From: Streptomyces sp. SID13726
GTDB taxonomy: Bacteria > Actinomycetota > Actinomycetes > Streptomycetales > Streptomycetaceae
Reading direction: 5' to 3'
DNA length: 64,000 nt
Assembly (NCBI RefSeq): GCF_010548375.1
Contig: NZ_JAAGLY010000033.1
Location: 19,037-83,036, forward strand
The position numbers and the translations under genes are program-made. Each line of letters starts with the position of its first letter. Position 1 is the stretch's first letter. Under the pieces are notes generated by a model. That model was not told the DNA's origin, ran no database searches, and worked only from the letters and a program-made list of their open reading frames with translations. Positions 54,110 to 63,042 of the stretch are shown in pieces.

Positions 54110-56158
54110 GTGTTGAGAGACAGTTCCTCCCACAGACGCACCCCCCACACCCTGCACCGCAAGGCCGCTGCCGTGGCCCTCGTCGGTGTCTCCGCCCTGA
54201 TCGCCGCGGCCGTCCAGTCGGGCGCCGCCACCGCAGCCCCGGAGAAGGCACCGTCGGCCGCGGGCAAGGTGATACCGGGCGCCGAGTCCATCAAGCTCAC
54301 CCCGGCCCAGCGCGCCGAGCTGATACGCCAGGCGAACGCCACGAAGGCGGACACCGCCAAGGACCTCGGCCTCGGCGCCAAGGAGAAGCTGGTCGTGCGT
54401 GACGTCCTCAAGGACGGCGACGGCACGCTGCACACCCGCTACGAGCGCACCTACGACGGCTTGCCCGTCCTCGGCGGCGACCTCGTCGTTCAGACCACGA
54501 AGTCCGGCGCGACCGAGGGTGTCGTCAAGGCGACCGCCAAGGTGATCAAGCCGGCCACCACGACCGCGGCCCTGCCCGCCGCCAAGGCCGAGAAGCAGGC
54601 GCTCACGCTCGCGAAGGCGGCAGGCGCCGACAAGGCCGACACCAACCGCGCCCCGCGCAAGGTGATCTGGGCCGGCAACGGCACGCCGACGCTGGCGTAC
54701 GAGACGGTCGTCGGCGGCCTCCAGGAGGACGGCACTCCGAACGAGCTGCACGTCGTCACGGACGCGGCGACCGGCGCGAAGCTCTACGAGTACCAGGGCA
54801 TCGAGACCGGCACCGGCAACACCATGTACAGCGGCACGGTCACCCTCGGCACCACCCAGTCCGGGTCGACGTACAACCTGACCGACGGGGCGCGCGGCAA
54901 CCACAAGACGTACAACCTCAACCGCGGCACCTCCGGCACCGGCACCCTCTTCTCGGGCCCGGACGACATCTGGGGCAACGGCAGCGCCTCCAACGCGGAG
55001 ACGGCCGGCGCGGACGCGCACTACGGTGCCGCGCTCACCTGGGACTACTACAAGAACGTGCAGGGGCGTTCGGGTATCCGCGGTGACGGGGTGGGCGCGT
55101 ACTCGCGGGTCCACTACGGCAACAACTACGTCAACGCGTTCTGGTCGGACAGCTGCTTCTGCATGACGTACGGCGACGGGTCGGGCAACACCCACCCGCT
55201 CACCGCGATCGACGTGGCCGGTCACGAGATGACCCACGGCGTCACGTCGAACACCGCGGGGCTCAACTACTCGGGCGAGTCCGGCGGGTTGAACGAGGCG
55301 ACCTCCGATATCTTCGGCACGGCCGTCGAGTTCTACGCCAACAACTCCTCCGACGTCGGTGACTACCTCATCGGCGAGGAGATCGACATCAACGGCGACG
55401 GCACGCCGCTGCGTTACATGGACAAGCCGAGCAAGGACGGCGCGTCGAAGGACAGCTGGTACTCCGGGATCGGGTCGGTGGACGTCCACTACTCGTCCGG
55501 CCCGGCGAACCACTTCTTCTACCTCCTGTCGGAGGGCAGCGGCACCAAGACCATCAACGGTGTCACCTACAACTCGTCGACCTCGGACGGGCTTCCGGTC
55601 ACCGGCATCGGCCGGGACAAGGCGGAGAAGATCTGGTTCCGCGCGCTGACCACGAAGTTCACCTCGACGACCAACTACGCGGGCGCCCGCACCGGCACCC
55701 TCGCGGCGGCCGGTGAGCTGTACGGCACCACCAGCGCGGAGTACACGGCCGTGGCGAACGCCTGGGCGGGCGTGGCGGTCGGCTCGCGTCCCGGTGGCGG
55801 CGGCGGTGGCACCTCGTTCGAGTCCACCACCGACGTATCGATTCCGGACAACGGGGCGGCGGTCACCTCGCCGATCACCGTGTCGGGGCGTACCGGCAAC
55901 GCGCCCTCGAACCTCGCGGTCGCGGTGAACATCGTGCACACCTACATCGGCGACCTCCAGGTGCAGCTGATCGCCCCCGACGGCTCGGCGTACACGCTGA
56001 AGGCGTACGGCACCGGCGGGAGCACGGACAACCTCAACACCACGTACACGGTGAACGCCTCCTCCGAGGTCGCCAACGGGACCTGGCAGTTGCGGGTCCA
56101 GGACAACGCGGCCCAGGACACGGGCTACATCAACAGCTGGAAGCTGACCTTCCCGTAG
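54110..56158 (+). CDS. Secreted M4 (thermolysin-like) metalloprotease with C-terminal P-domain
   Basis: 682 aa from GTG at 54110; TTG at 54113 has the better spacing from AAGGAG. Signal peptide, then an FTP propeptide (YERTYDGLPVLGGDLVVQ) and PepSY-like part that inhibit until cleavage. The M4 catalytic domain has HEMTH (His372, Glu373, His376) and the third zinc ligand in GGLNEATSD (Glu396). A Gly-rich linker leads to a ~100-residue proprotein-convertase P-domain (VSIPDNGAAVTSPI ... INSWKLTFP), which stabilises the protease. Extracellular zinc endopeptidase. Tandem with a shorter M4 gene and followed by a classic terminator. Confidence 0.95.
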   Translation: MLRDSSSHRRTPHTLHRKAAAVALVGVSALIAAAVQSGAATAAPEKAPSAAGKVIPGAESIKLTPAQRAELIRQANATKADTAKDLGLGAKEKLVVRDVLKDGDGTLHTRYERTYDGLPVLGGDLVVQTTKSGATEGVVKATAKVIKPATTTAALPAAKAEKQALTLAKAAGADKADTNRAPRKVIWAGNGTPTLAYETVVGGLQEDGTPNELHVVTDAATGAKLYEYQGIETGTGNTMYSGTVTLGTTQSGSTYNLTDGARGNHKTYNLNRGTSGTGTLFSGPDDIWGNGSASNAETAGADAHYGAALTWDYYKNVQGRSGIRGDGVGAYSRVHYGNNYVNAFWSDSCFCMTYGDGSGNTHPLTAIDVAGHEMTHGVTSNTAGLNYSGESGGLNEATSDIFGTAVEFYANNSSDVGDYLIGEEIDINGDGTPLRYMDKPSKDGASKDSWYSGIGSVDVHYSSGPANHFFYLLSEGSGTKTINGVTYNSSTSDGLPVTGIGRDKAEKIWFRALTTKFTSTTNYAGARTGTLAAAGELYGTTSAEYTAVANAWAGVAVGSRPGGGGGGTSFESTTDVSIPDNGAAVTSPITVSGRTGNAPSNLAVAVNIVHTYIGDLQVQLIAPDGSAYTLKAYGTGGSTDNLNTTYTVNASSEVANGTWQLRVQDNAAQDTGYINSWKLTFP

Positions 56159-56176
56159 GTCGGCGGGCACACGGTC

Positions 56177-56225
56177 AGGGCGCCGCCCCGGTGGTTCGAC
56201 TCCCCGGGGCGGCGCCCTCTTTTTG
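56177..56225 (+). terminator. Strong intrinsic terminator
   Basis: Perfect 15-bp stem agggcgccgccccgg (56177-56191) with ccggggcggcgccct (56204-56218), followed by CTTTTT at 56219-56224. Directly downstream of the first M4 protease gene. Confidence 0.95.
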
Positions 56226-56442
56226 CCAGCCCATGACCGACGTCTTGTTGGGGCTTTGCCCAGGTCAACTCGCTTTACATCACTGCAATGTTCACCTCGT
56301 CGTCGACTTTCAGCCAACATCACTTGTGGGTCATGACATGTACGCGCCTTGATGCCACGCTTCCTCACAACCGCCGCACAACTTCACAACCACCCCGGCA
56401 GGCAACCCCACGCACGCCGGGCTCCCCCACGAAGGAGCTTGT

Positions 56443-58107
56443 GTGACCCCCCTCTACGCGCGTCACAAGCGCACCACGCTGGCCATCGCCACCGCAGTCG
56501 CCGCCGGCGCCCTGCTCACCACCGGCCTGACCGCCGGTGCCGCCTCCGCCGAGACCCCGGCGGAGAACGGCAGAAGCACCCTCTCCGCCGCGCCGCTCCA
56601 GCTGTCCCCGGCCGCGCGCACCTCGCTCATCAAGGAACAGCAGGCCGGTGCCGCCGACACCGCCCGGGAGATAGGCCTCGGCGCCAAGGAGAAGCTGGTC
56701 GTCAAGGACGTCGTCAAGGACGCCGACGGCACGGTCCACACCCGCTACGAGCGCACCTACGACGGTCTGCCCGTCCTCGGCGGCGACCTCGTCGTCCACG
56801 AGGCGAAGTCCGGCGCCACCGAGGGTGTCGTCAAGGCGACGAACAAGACCATCAAGGTCGCCTCGCTGACCCCGAAGCTCACCGTCGCCAAGGCCGAGAC
56901 CCAGGCGCTGACCGCCGCCAAGGCCGCGGGCTCGGAGAAGACCGCCGCCGACGGCGCGCGCAAGGTCATCTGGGCCGGCTCGGGCACCCCCGTCCTCGCC
57001 TACGAGACGATCGTCGGCGGCTTCCAGGACGACGGCACCCCGAACCAGCTGCACGTCATCACCGACGCGGCCACCGGCAAGAAGCTCTACGAGTACCAGG
57101 GCATCGAGAACGCCACCGGTACCGGCAAGAGCCTGTACTCGGGCACGGTCAGCCTCAGCACCACGCAGTCCGGCTCGACGTACAACCTCACCGACGCCAC
57201 CCGCGGCAACCACAAGACGTACAACAAGTCCCACGGCACCAGCTCGTCGGCGGGCACCCTGTTCACGGACGCCGACAACGTCTGGGGCACCGGCGCGGCC
57301 TCCAGCTCCACCACCGACCAGACCGCGGCCGTGGACGCCACCTACGGCGCGCAGGAGACCTGGGACTTCTACAAGTCCACGTTCGGCCGCAGCGGCATCA
57401 AGAACAACGGTGTCGGCGCCTACTCGCGCGTGCACTACGGCAACCAGTACGTGAACGCGTTCTGGGACGACAGCTGCTTCTGCATGACGTACGGCGACGG
57501 CGAGGGCAACGTCAACCCGCTGACCTCGCTGGACGTGGCCGGCCACGAGATGAGCCACGGCGTCACCTCGAACACGGCGGGCCTGAACTACTCGGGCGAG
57601 TCCGGCGGCCTCAACGAGGCGACCTCGGACATCTTCGGCACGGGTGTGGAGTTCTACGCCAACAACTCCAACGACGTCGGTGACTACCTCATCGGCGAGG
57701 AGATCGACATCAACGGCGACGGCACCCCGCTGCGCTACATGGACAAGCCCAGCAAGGACGGCGGCTCGGCGGACTCCTGGTCCTCCTCGGTCGGCAACCT
57801 GGACGTCCACTACTCGTCCGGCGTCGCGAACCACTTCTTCTACCTCCTCTCGGAGGGCAGCGGCGCGAAGACGATCAACGGCGTCTCCTACAACTCGCCG
57901 ACGTCCAACGGCTCCACGGTCACCGGCATCGGCCGGGACAAGGCGCTCCAGATCTGGTACAAGGCGCTGACGACGTACTTCACGTCGACGACCAACTACA
58001 AGTCGGCGCGCACGGGCACCCTGTCCGCCGCGTCCGCCCTGTACGGCTCGACGAGCACCGAGTACAAGGCGGTGGCCGCGGCCTGGTCGGCGGTCAACGT
58101 CAGCTAG
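56443..58107 (+). CDS. Secreted M4 (thermolysin-like) metalloprotease
   Basis: 554 aa, GTG at 56443 with GAAGGAG at ideal spacing. Signal peptide ending ASAE, FTP/PepSY propeptide (YERTYDGLPVLGGDLVVH), then an M4 domain with HEMSH (His368, Glu369, His372) and GGLNEATSD (Glu392). It is closely similar to the preceding gene along its whole length but stops at the end of the catalytic domain, without the P-domain. The pair is a tandem duplication with domain loss or gain. Each copy has its own terminator and promoter region. Extracellular zinc protease. Confidence 0.95.
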   Translation: MTPLYARHKRTTLAIATAVAAGALLTTGLTAGAASAETPAENGRSTLSAAPLQLSPAARTSLIKEQQAGAADTAREIGLGAKEKLVVKDVVKDADGTVHTRYERTYDGLPVLGGDLVVHEAKSGATEGVVKATNKTIKVASLTPKLTVAKAETQALTAAKAAGSEKTAADGARKVIWAGSGTPVLAYETIVGGFQDDGTPNQLHVITDAATGKKLYEYQGIENATGTGKSLYSGTVSLSTTQSGSTYNLTDATRGNHKTYNKSHGTSSSAGTLFTDADNVWGTGAASSSTTDQTAAVDATYGAQETWDFYKSTFGRSGIKNNGVGAYSRVHYGNQYVNAFWDDSCFCMTYGDGEGNVNPLTSLDVAGHEMSHGVTSNTAGLNYSGESGGLNEATSDIFGTGVEFYANNSNDVGDYLIGEEIDINGDGTPLRYMDKPSKDGGSADSWSSSVGNLDVHYSSGVANHFFYLLSEGSGAKTINGVSYNSPTSNGSTVTGIGRDKALQIWYKALTTYFTSTTNYKSARTGTLSAASALYGSTSTEYKAVAAAWSAVNVS

Positions 58108-58125
58108 TGATCACGAGGGACTGAC

Positions 58126-58164
58126 GGGCGGTACCCGGAACGAAGGCATTTCCGGGTACCGCCC
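58126..58164 (+). terminator. Hairpin terminator
   Basis: Perfect 15-bp stem gggcggtacccggaa (58126-58140) with ttccgggtaccgccc (58150-58164), 9-base loop, after the second M4 gene and only 14 bp before the next start codon. Confidence 0.92.
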
Positions 58165-58178
58165 TACTCTTGGTTCCC

Positions 58179-58688
58179 ATGCACTTCACGTACGACGAGG
58201 TCGGCGCGACCCGTCAGCAGGGCTACTGCCCGCCAGGCTTCCGCCCCCTGCACGTCCGCACCCGCATAGGCGAGGGCCACGATGTCTTCCGGAAGGCCTC
58301 CGAGGCGGTCCTGACCTGGGAGATGCACCGCGCCCTCGGCGTCGGCATAGACGCCGGCGCGGACCGCGCGGCCCCCGACGTGGACGTCACGGTCACTCTG
58401 GCCGGGGTCATCAAGGCCCCCTGCCGAGTGGTCTGGACGCTTGAGGAGCACCGCCGCGCGGGCTGGGCCTACGGAACGCTTTCCGGCCATCCCGAATGCG
58501 GCGAGGAGTCCTTCGTGGTGGACCGGACCGGGGACGGAACGGTCTGGCTGACGGTGTCGGCGTTCAGCAGAGGCGCCAAGTGGTACACCCGGGCGGGCGG
58601 CCCGGCGACCCGAGGACTCCAGCAGGCGTACGCGCGCAAGTGCGGGACAGTGCTGCGGCGGCTGTGCGGCGGGGAGGACGCGGGCTGA
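58179..58688 (+). CDS. DUF1990 family protein
   Basis: 169 aa, ATG at 58179. Typical DUF1990 features: an N-terminal FTYDEVGATR, then RTRIGEGHDVFRKASEAVLTWEMHRALGV, and a later segment RAGWAYGTLSGHPECGEESFVVDR. The family is widespread in actinobacteria and plants and probably adopts a START/polyketide-cyclase-like pocket, but no function is established. Cytosolic. The protease terminator lies just ahead of the start, so its own promoter must be very close or inside that stem. Convergent with glgP. Confidence 0.85.
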   Translation: MHFTYDEVGATRQQGYCPPGFRPLHVRTRIGEGHDVFRKASEAVLTWEMHRALGVGIDAGADRAAPDVDVTVTLAGVIKAPCRVVWTLEEHRRAGWAYGTLSGHPECGEESFVVDRTGDGTVWLTVSAFSRGAKWYTRAGGPATRGLQQAYARKCGTVLRRLCGGEDAG

Positions 58689-58713
58689 GCGAACGGCCCG
58701 CGCCCCCCTTCGT

Positions 58714-61332
58714 TCACCGCATGAGCACGCCCGCTCCCTCCACCACGTCCTCGGAGGGCACCGCGAGCAGCCCCAACTCCGCGCCGGACGCCAGCAGTCG
58801 GTGTGCCGGCAGGATGCGGACCGTGTAGCCGAAGGGCCCGGTGCGGTCGAGGGACAGCGGGCCCTCGTACACCCAGCGGCCCTCCGGGTCCGGGCCGCCG
58901 ACCGACTTCAGCGGGACCGTCGCCGCGTCCGCGATGCGGTCCTCCTCGTCCACCCGGCCGGAGACCGCCTGGATCTCCACGTCGTCCGGGCCGAGCGCGC
59001 CGAGGCCGACGCGCACCCTGAGGCCGAGCGTGGTGCCGAGTTCGGCCGTGGCGGTCGCGGCCGTGGTCTCCACATGGTCGACCGTGACGCCGTGCCACTC
59101 CGCCCGTACCCGCGCCTTCCACTCCGCGAGCTCGCGCGCCGCGTCCGGGGCCATCGTGCGATGGGCGTGCGCGGCGGGGGCGTAGAGGCGTTCCACGTAC
59201 TCGCGGACCATGCGGCCGGCCAGGACCTTCGGGCCGAGCAGGGTCAGCGTCTGGCGGACCATCTCGATCCAGCGGTCGGGCAGCCCGCCCTGTCCGCGCT
59301 CGTAGAAGCGCGGGGTCACCCGCTGTTCGAGCAGGTCGTAGAGGGCCTCGGCCTCTATGTCGTCCCGGCGGTCCGGCTCGGTGCCGTTGCCGTCCGCCGT
59401 GGGGATCGCCCAGCCGAAGTCGGGCTGGAACCACTCGTCCCACCAGCCGTCCAGGACGGAGAGGTTGAGGCAGCCGTTCAGGGCCGCCTTCATCCCGCTC
59501 GTCCCGCACGCCTCCAGCGGGCGCAGCGGGTTGTTGAGCCAGATGTCGCAGCCCGGGTAGAGCTTCTGGGCCATCGCCATGCCGTAGTCCGGCAGGAAGA
59601 CGATCCGGTGGCGGACCCGCGGGTCGTCCGCGAACCGCACCAGCTCCTGCACCAGGCGCTTCCCGCCGTCGTCCGCCGGGTGCGCCTTGCCCGCCACCAC
59701 GATCTGGACCGGCCGCTCGGGGTGCAGGAGCAGATCCATCAGCCGGTCGCGGTCGCGCAGCATCAGGGTCAGTCGCTTGTACGACGGGACGCGGCGCGCG
59801 AATCCGATGGTGAGGACGTCGGGGTCGAGCACCCCGTCGATCCAGCCCAACTCGGCCGTACCGGCGCCCCGTTGCCGCCAGGACGCCCGCAGCCGCTCCC
59901 GCACCTCGGTCACCAGCTGCTCGCGCAGGTCCCGCCGCAGCTCCCAGATGTCCTGGTCCGGGATGTCCCCCACCGCGTCCCAGCGGTCCGAGCCGCCGAC
60001 GGTGAGCGCGTCCTCGGTGCGCTGTGCGCCGATCTGCCGGGCGCCGAGCCGGAACACCTCGGGGGCGACCCAGGTCGGCGCGTGCACCCCGTTGGTCACG
60101 GAGGTGATCGGCACCTCCTCGGGGTCGAATCCCGGCCAGAGTCCGGAGAACATCTCCCGGCTGACCTGACCGTGCAACAGCGAGACCCCGTTGGCGCGTT
60201 GGGCGAGCCTGAGGCCCATCACCGCCATGTTGAAGAGGTTGGGCTCGCCGCCCGGGTAGGTCTCCATGCCCAGCGCCAGAATGCGGCCCACGTCCATGCG
60301 GGGCAGTTCGGCGTCGGCGCCGAAGTGCCGGGCGACCAGCTCACGGTCGAAGCGGTCGATGCCGGCCGGGACGGGGGTGTGCGTGGTGAACACCGTGCCC
60401 GCGCGCACCGCCTCCAGACCGGCGTCGAAGTCCAGCCCCTGGTCGCAGAGTTCGGCGATCCGCTCCAGGCCGAGGAAGCCGGCGTGCCCCTCGTTGGTGT
60501 GGAACACCTCGGGGTCGGCATGCCCGGTCAGCCGGCAGTACGTCCGTACGGCCCGCACACCCCCTATGCCGAGCAGCATCTCCTGGAGCAGCCGGTGCTC
60601 GCTGCCGCCGCCGTAGAGCCGGTCGGTCACCCCGCGTTCGCCGAGGTCGTTCTCCTCGACGTCGGAGTCCAGCATCAGCAGCGGTACCCGGCCGACCTGG
60701 GCGAGCCAGATCCGGGCGTGCAACTGCTTGCCGCCGGGCAGGGCGAGGGAGACCCGGGCCGGGCTGCCGTCGGCCTCCTTCAGGAGCGCGACCGGCAGCT
60801 CGTTGGGGTCGAGGACCGGGTAGTGCTCCTGCTGCCAGCCGTCCCGGGACAGGGACTGGCGGAAGTAGCCGTGCCGGTACAGCAGACCGACCCCGATCAG
60901 CGGCACGCCCAGGTCGCTGGCCGCCTTCAGATGGTCGCCCGCCAGGATGCCGAGGCCGCCGGAGTACTGCGGCAGCGCGGCCGTGATGCCGAACTCGGGC
61001 GAGAAGTAGGCGACGGCGGCGGGGAGTTCGCCGGTGTGGGTCTGGTACCAGCGCTCCCCGGTGACGTAGTCGTGGAGGTCGTCGGCGACCGCGGTGAGCC
61101 GGCGCAGGAAACGGCGGTCCTGGGCGAGTTCGGCGAGCCGCGCCGGGCGCACGCCGCCGAGCAGCCGTACCGGATCACCGCCGGACGCGGCCCAGCGCTC
61201 CGGATCGACGGACTGGAAGAGATCACGGGTCTCCGCGTGCCAGGACCAGCGCAGGTTGCGCGCCAGGTCGCTCAGCGGCCGCAGGGCATCGGGGAGTACG
61301 GGTCGGACGGTGAATCGACGGATAGCCTTCAT
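58714..61332 (-). CDS. glgP: Alpha-glucan (glycogen) phosphorylase
   Basis: 872 aa from ATG at 61332, which has GAGGTGGC upstream. Phosphorolysis of alpha-1,4-glucans to glucose 1-phosphate, cytoplasmic and pyridoxal-phosphate dependent. The actinobacterial type is recognised from SDLARNLRWSWHAET, YFSPEFGI, YSGGLGILAGDHLKAASDLG, HTNEGHAGFLGLERI, and the cofactor lysine in EACGTSGMKAALNG. This long form lacks the vertebrate regulatory N-terminus. It is divergent from an S8 protease gene and then glgE. Glucan turnover and maltose-1-phosphate metabolism are thereby linked by position. Confidence 0.95.
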   Translation of the reverse strand: MKAIRRFTVRPVLPDALRPLSDLARNLRWSWHAETRDLFQSVDPERWAASGGDPVRLLGGVRPARLAELAQDRRFLRRLTAVADDLHDYVTGERWYQTHTGELPAAVAYFSPEFGITAALPQYSGGLGILAGDHLKAASDLGVPLIGVGLLYRHGYFRQSLSRDGWQQEHYPVLDPNELPVALLKEADGSPARVSLALPGGKQLHARIWLAQVGRVPLLMLDSDVEENDLGERGVTDRLYGGGSEHRLLQEMLLGIGGVRAVRTYCRLTGHADPEVFHTNEGHAGFLGLERIAELCDQGLDFDAGLEAVRAGTVFTTHTPVPAGIDRFDRELVARHFGADAELPRMDVGRILALGMETYPGGEPNLFNMAVMGLRLAQRANGVSLLHGQVSREMFSGLWPGFDPEEVPITSVTNGVHAPTWVAPEVFRLGARQIGAQRTEDALTVGGSDRWDAVGDIPDQDIWELRRDLREQLVTEVRERLRASWRQRGAGTAELGWIDGVLDPDVLTIGFARRVPSYKRLTLMLRDRDRLMDLLLHPERPVQIVVAGKAHPADDGGKRLVQELVRFADDPRVRHRIVFLPDYGMAMAQKLYPGCDIWLNNPLRPLEACGTSGMKAALNGCLNLSVLDGWWDEWFQPDFGWAIPTADGNGTEPDRRDDIEAEALYDLLEQRVTPRFYERGQGGLPDRWIEMVRQTLTLLGPKVLAGRMVREYVERLYAPAAHAHRTMAPDAARELAEWKARVRAEWHGVTVDHVETTAATATAELGTTLGLRVRVGLGALGPDDVEIQAVSGRVDEEDRIADAATVPLKSVGGPDPEGRWVYEGPLSLDRTGPFGYTVRILPAHRLLASGAELGLLAVPSEDVVEGAGVLMR

Positions 61333-61623
61333 TGCCACCTCAGCGCATTCGCTGGAGAACGCACGGCGGTGTGCGTCCACGTCGGTTACGACGGTATCGG
61401 CGTTCCTCGAACACCGGACGGGCTGATTTTGCCCAGAGCGGTCCGGAAAACGCCGCAACCTCCTCACGTCTCCCATAGCCGATATGGCCGGTTCCACCCC
61501 CGTAGGCGTCCTTGTGGTACTTCACACCACACGAGAGGCTTCCCCATGGCGTACCGGCCGGCGCCGGGTGCACCCGGCGGACCGCGGCCTCCGTACGCCG
61601 AGTTGAGGAGGGGAACTCAAGTC

Positions 61624-62826
61624 ATGGCACGGACGCGAGATCGGCGTCTGCGCTGGGTGGGGGGCCTGACCGCGGCGACCTGTGCCGCCGCGCTTTCGGC
61701 CATCAGCCCGCCCGCGCACGCCGCACCGGAGGGGCGGATACTCGGCGCCGGAGAGGCCGGTTCCGTCAGCGGGAGTTACCTGGTGACACTCAAGGGGGGA
61801 ACGAAGGCCCCGTCGGCGGCCGGAAAGGGCCTCGCCGAGAAGTACGGGGCGAGAATCAGCCATACCTACGGCACGGTACTCAACGGCTACGCGATCGTCG
61901 CCGACGAGAGACAGGCCAGACGGCTCGCCGCCGACCCCCGGGTCGCCGCGGTCGTCCAGGACACCAGGGTGACCCTGGAGCGCACCCAGAAGAACCCGCC
62001 GTCCTGGGGCCTGGACCGCCTCGACCAGCCCGGCCTGCCGCTGGACAGGTCCTACACCGCGCCGGATTCCGGGGGCGCCGGGACCACGGTGTACGTGATC
62101 GACACCGGCATCCGGATCAGCCACAAGGACTTCGGCGGCCGGGCGAGCTACGGCTGGGACTTCGTCGGCGGCGACCGGTCCGCAGGGGACGGCAACGGCC
62201 ACGGCACCCATGTGGCGGCCACCGTCGCGGGCACCGGATACGGCGTGGCGAAACAGGCCAAGGTGGTCTCCGTACGCGTCCTCGACAACACCGGCTCGGG
62301 GACGACGGCCCAGGTCATCGCCGGTATCGACTGGGTGACCAGGAACGCGCGCAAACCGGCCGTCGCCAACCTCAGCATGGGCGGCTACCACAACGCCCAG
62401 CTCGACGCCGCCGTACGCAACTCCATCAAGTCCGGGGTGACCTACACGGTCGCCGCGGGCAACGACGGGCAGTCGGCGTCGCTCTACTCGCCCGCCGACG
62501 TGAAGCAGGCGATCACGGTCGGAGCGACCGACGCGAAGGACACCCGGGCGGGCTTCTCCAACTACGGCTCCGCCCTGGACCTGTTCGCGCCGGGCGTCTC
62601 GATCACCTCGGCGGGGATCGCCGGCGACACCGCCAGGGCGACCTTCTCGGGTACGTCGATGGCGGCCCCGCACGCGGCGGGCGCGGCGGCGCTGTACCTC
62701 GCCGGCCACCCGAGGGCGACCCCGGCGCAGGTGGCCAAGGCACTGGTCACGCAGGCGTCCTCCGGGAAGGTGTCCGGCCGCGGGCCCGGTTCACCGGACA
62801 AACTCCTCCGGATACCGGGCGCGTAG
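61624..62826 (+). CDS. Secreted subtilisin-like (S8, proteinase K type) serine protease
   Basis: 400 aa from ATG at 61624, preceded by GAGGAGGGG at about 10 bases and followed by a clean signal peptide (MARTRDRRLRWVGG ... PAHAAPE). An upstream ATG at 61546 with GAGAGG would add 26 residues and hide the signal. Inhibitor_I9 prodomain at about 50-118, then the catalytic triad Asp160 (YVIDTG), His193 (GHGTHVA) and Ser345 (SGTSMAAPHAAG), with the oxyanion Asn in VAAGNDG. Extracellular endopeptidase. A hairpin terminator follows. It sits between divergent glgP and co-directional glgE without an obvious functional link. Confidence 0.92.
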   Translation: MARTRDRRLRWVGGLTAATCAAALSAISPPAHAAPEGRILGAGEAGSVSGSYLVTLKGGTKAPSAAGKGLAEKYGARISHTYGTVLNGYAIVADERQARRLAADPRVAAVVQDTRVTLERTQKNPPSWGLDRLDQPGLPLDRSYTAPDSGGAGTTVYVIDTGIRISHKDFGGRASYGWDFVGGDRSAGDGNGHGTHVAATVAGTGYGVAKQAKVVSVRVLDNTGSGTTAQVIAGIDWVTRNARKPAVANLSMGGYHNAQLDAAVRNSIKSGVTYTVAAGNDGQSASLYSPADVKQAITVGATDAKDTRAGFSNYGSALDLFAPGVSITSAGIAGDTARATFSGTSMAAPHAAGAAALYLAGHPRATPAQVAKALVTQASSGKVSGRGPGSPDKLLRIPGA

Positions 62827-62841
62827 TGACAATGTCCGCCC

Positions 62842-62872
62842 ACCGGCCCCGTTCGACCGGAACGGGGCCGGT
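62842..62872 (+). terminator. Hairpin terminator after the S8 protease gene
   Basis: Perfect 13-bp stem accggccccgttc (62842-62854) with gaacggggccggt (62860-62872) and a 5-base loop, followed by cttg. It separates the protease transcript from glgE. Confidence 0.92.
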
Positions 62873-63042
62873 CTTGTGCGTAGACATACGCGTGAGTAGT
62901 TAACAAAGTGCCGGATTGCCCACCCGAATAGGGTGGGAAGGCTCCTCCGGTACGCGGCTCAGGTAGGTTCACTGAGACGCCACGCAGGACCCCCTCCCCA
63001 CATCCATCCGCCCACCCGAAGTTGACGCGGACAGGAGCGGTC

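Noticed and set aside
58801..61545. A plus-strand extension of the S8 protease over more than 900 residues.
   Set aside because: This part is antisense to glgP and has no protein character. The protease has good start signals at 61546 and 61624.
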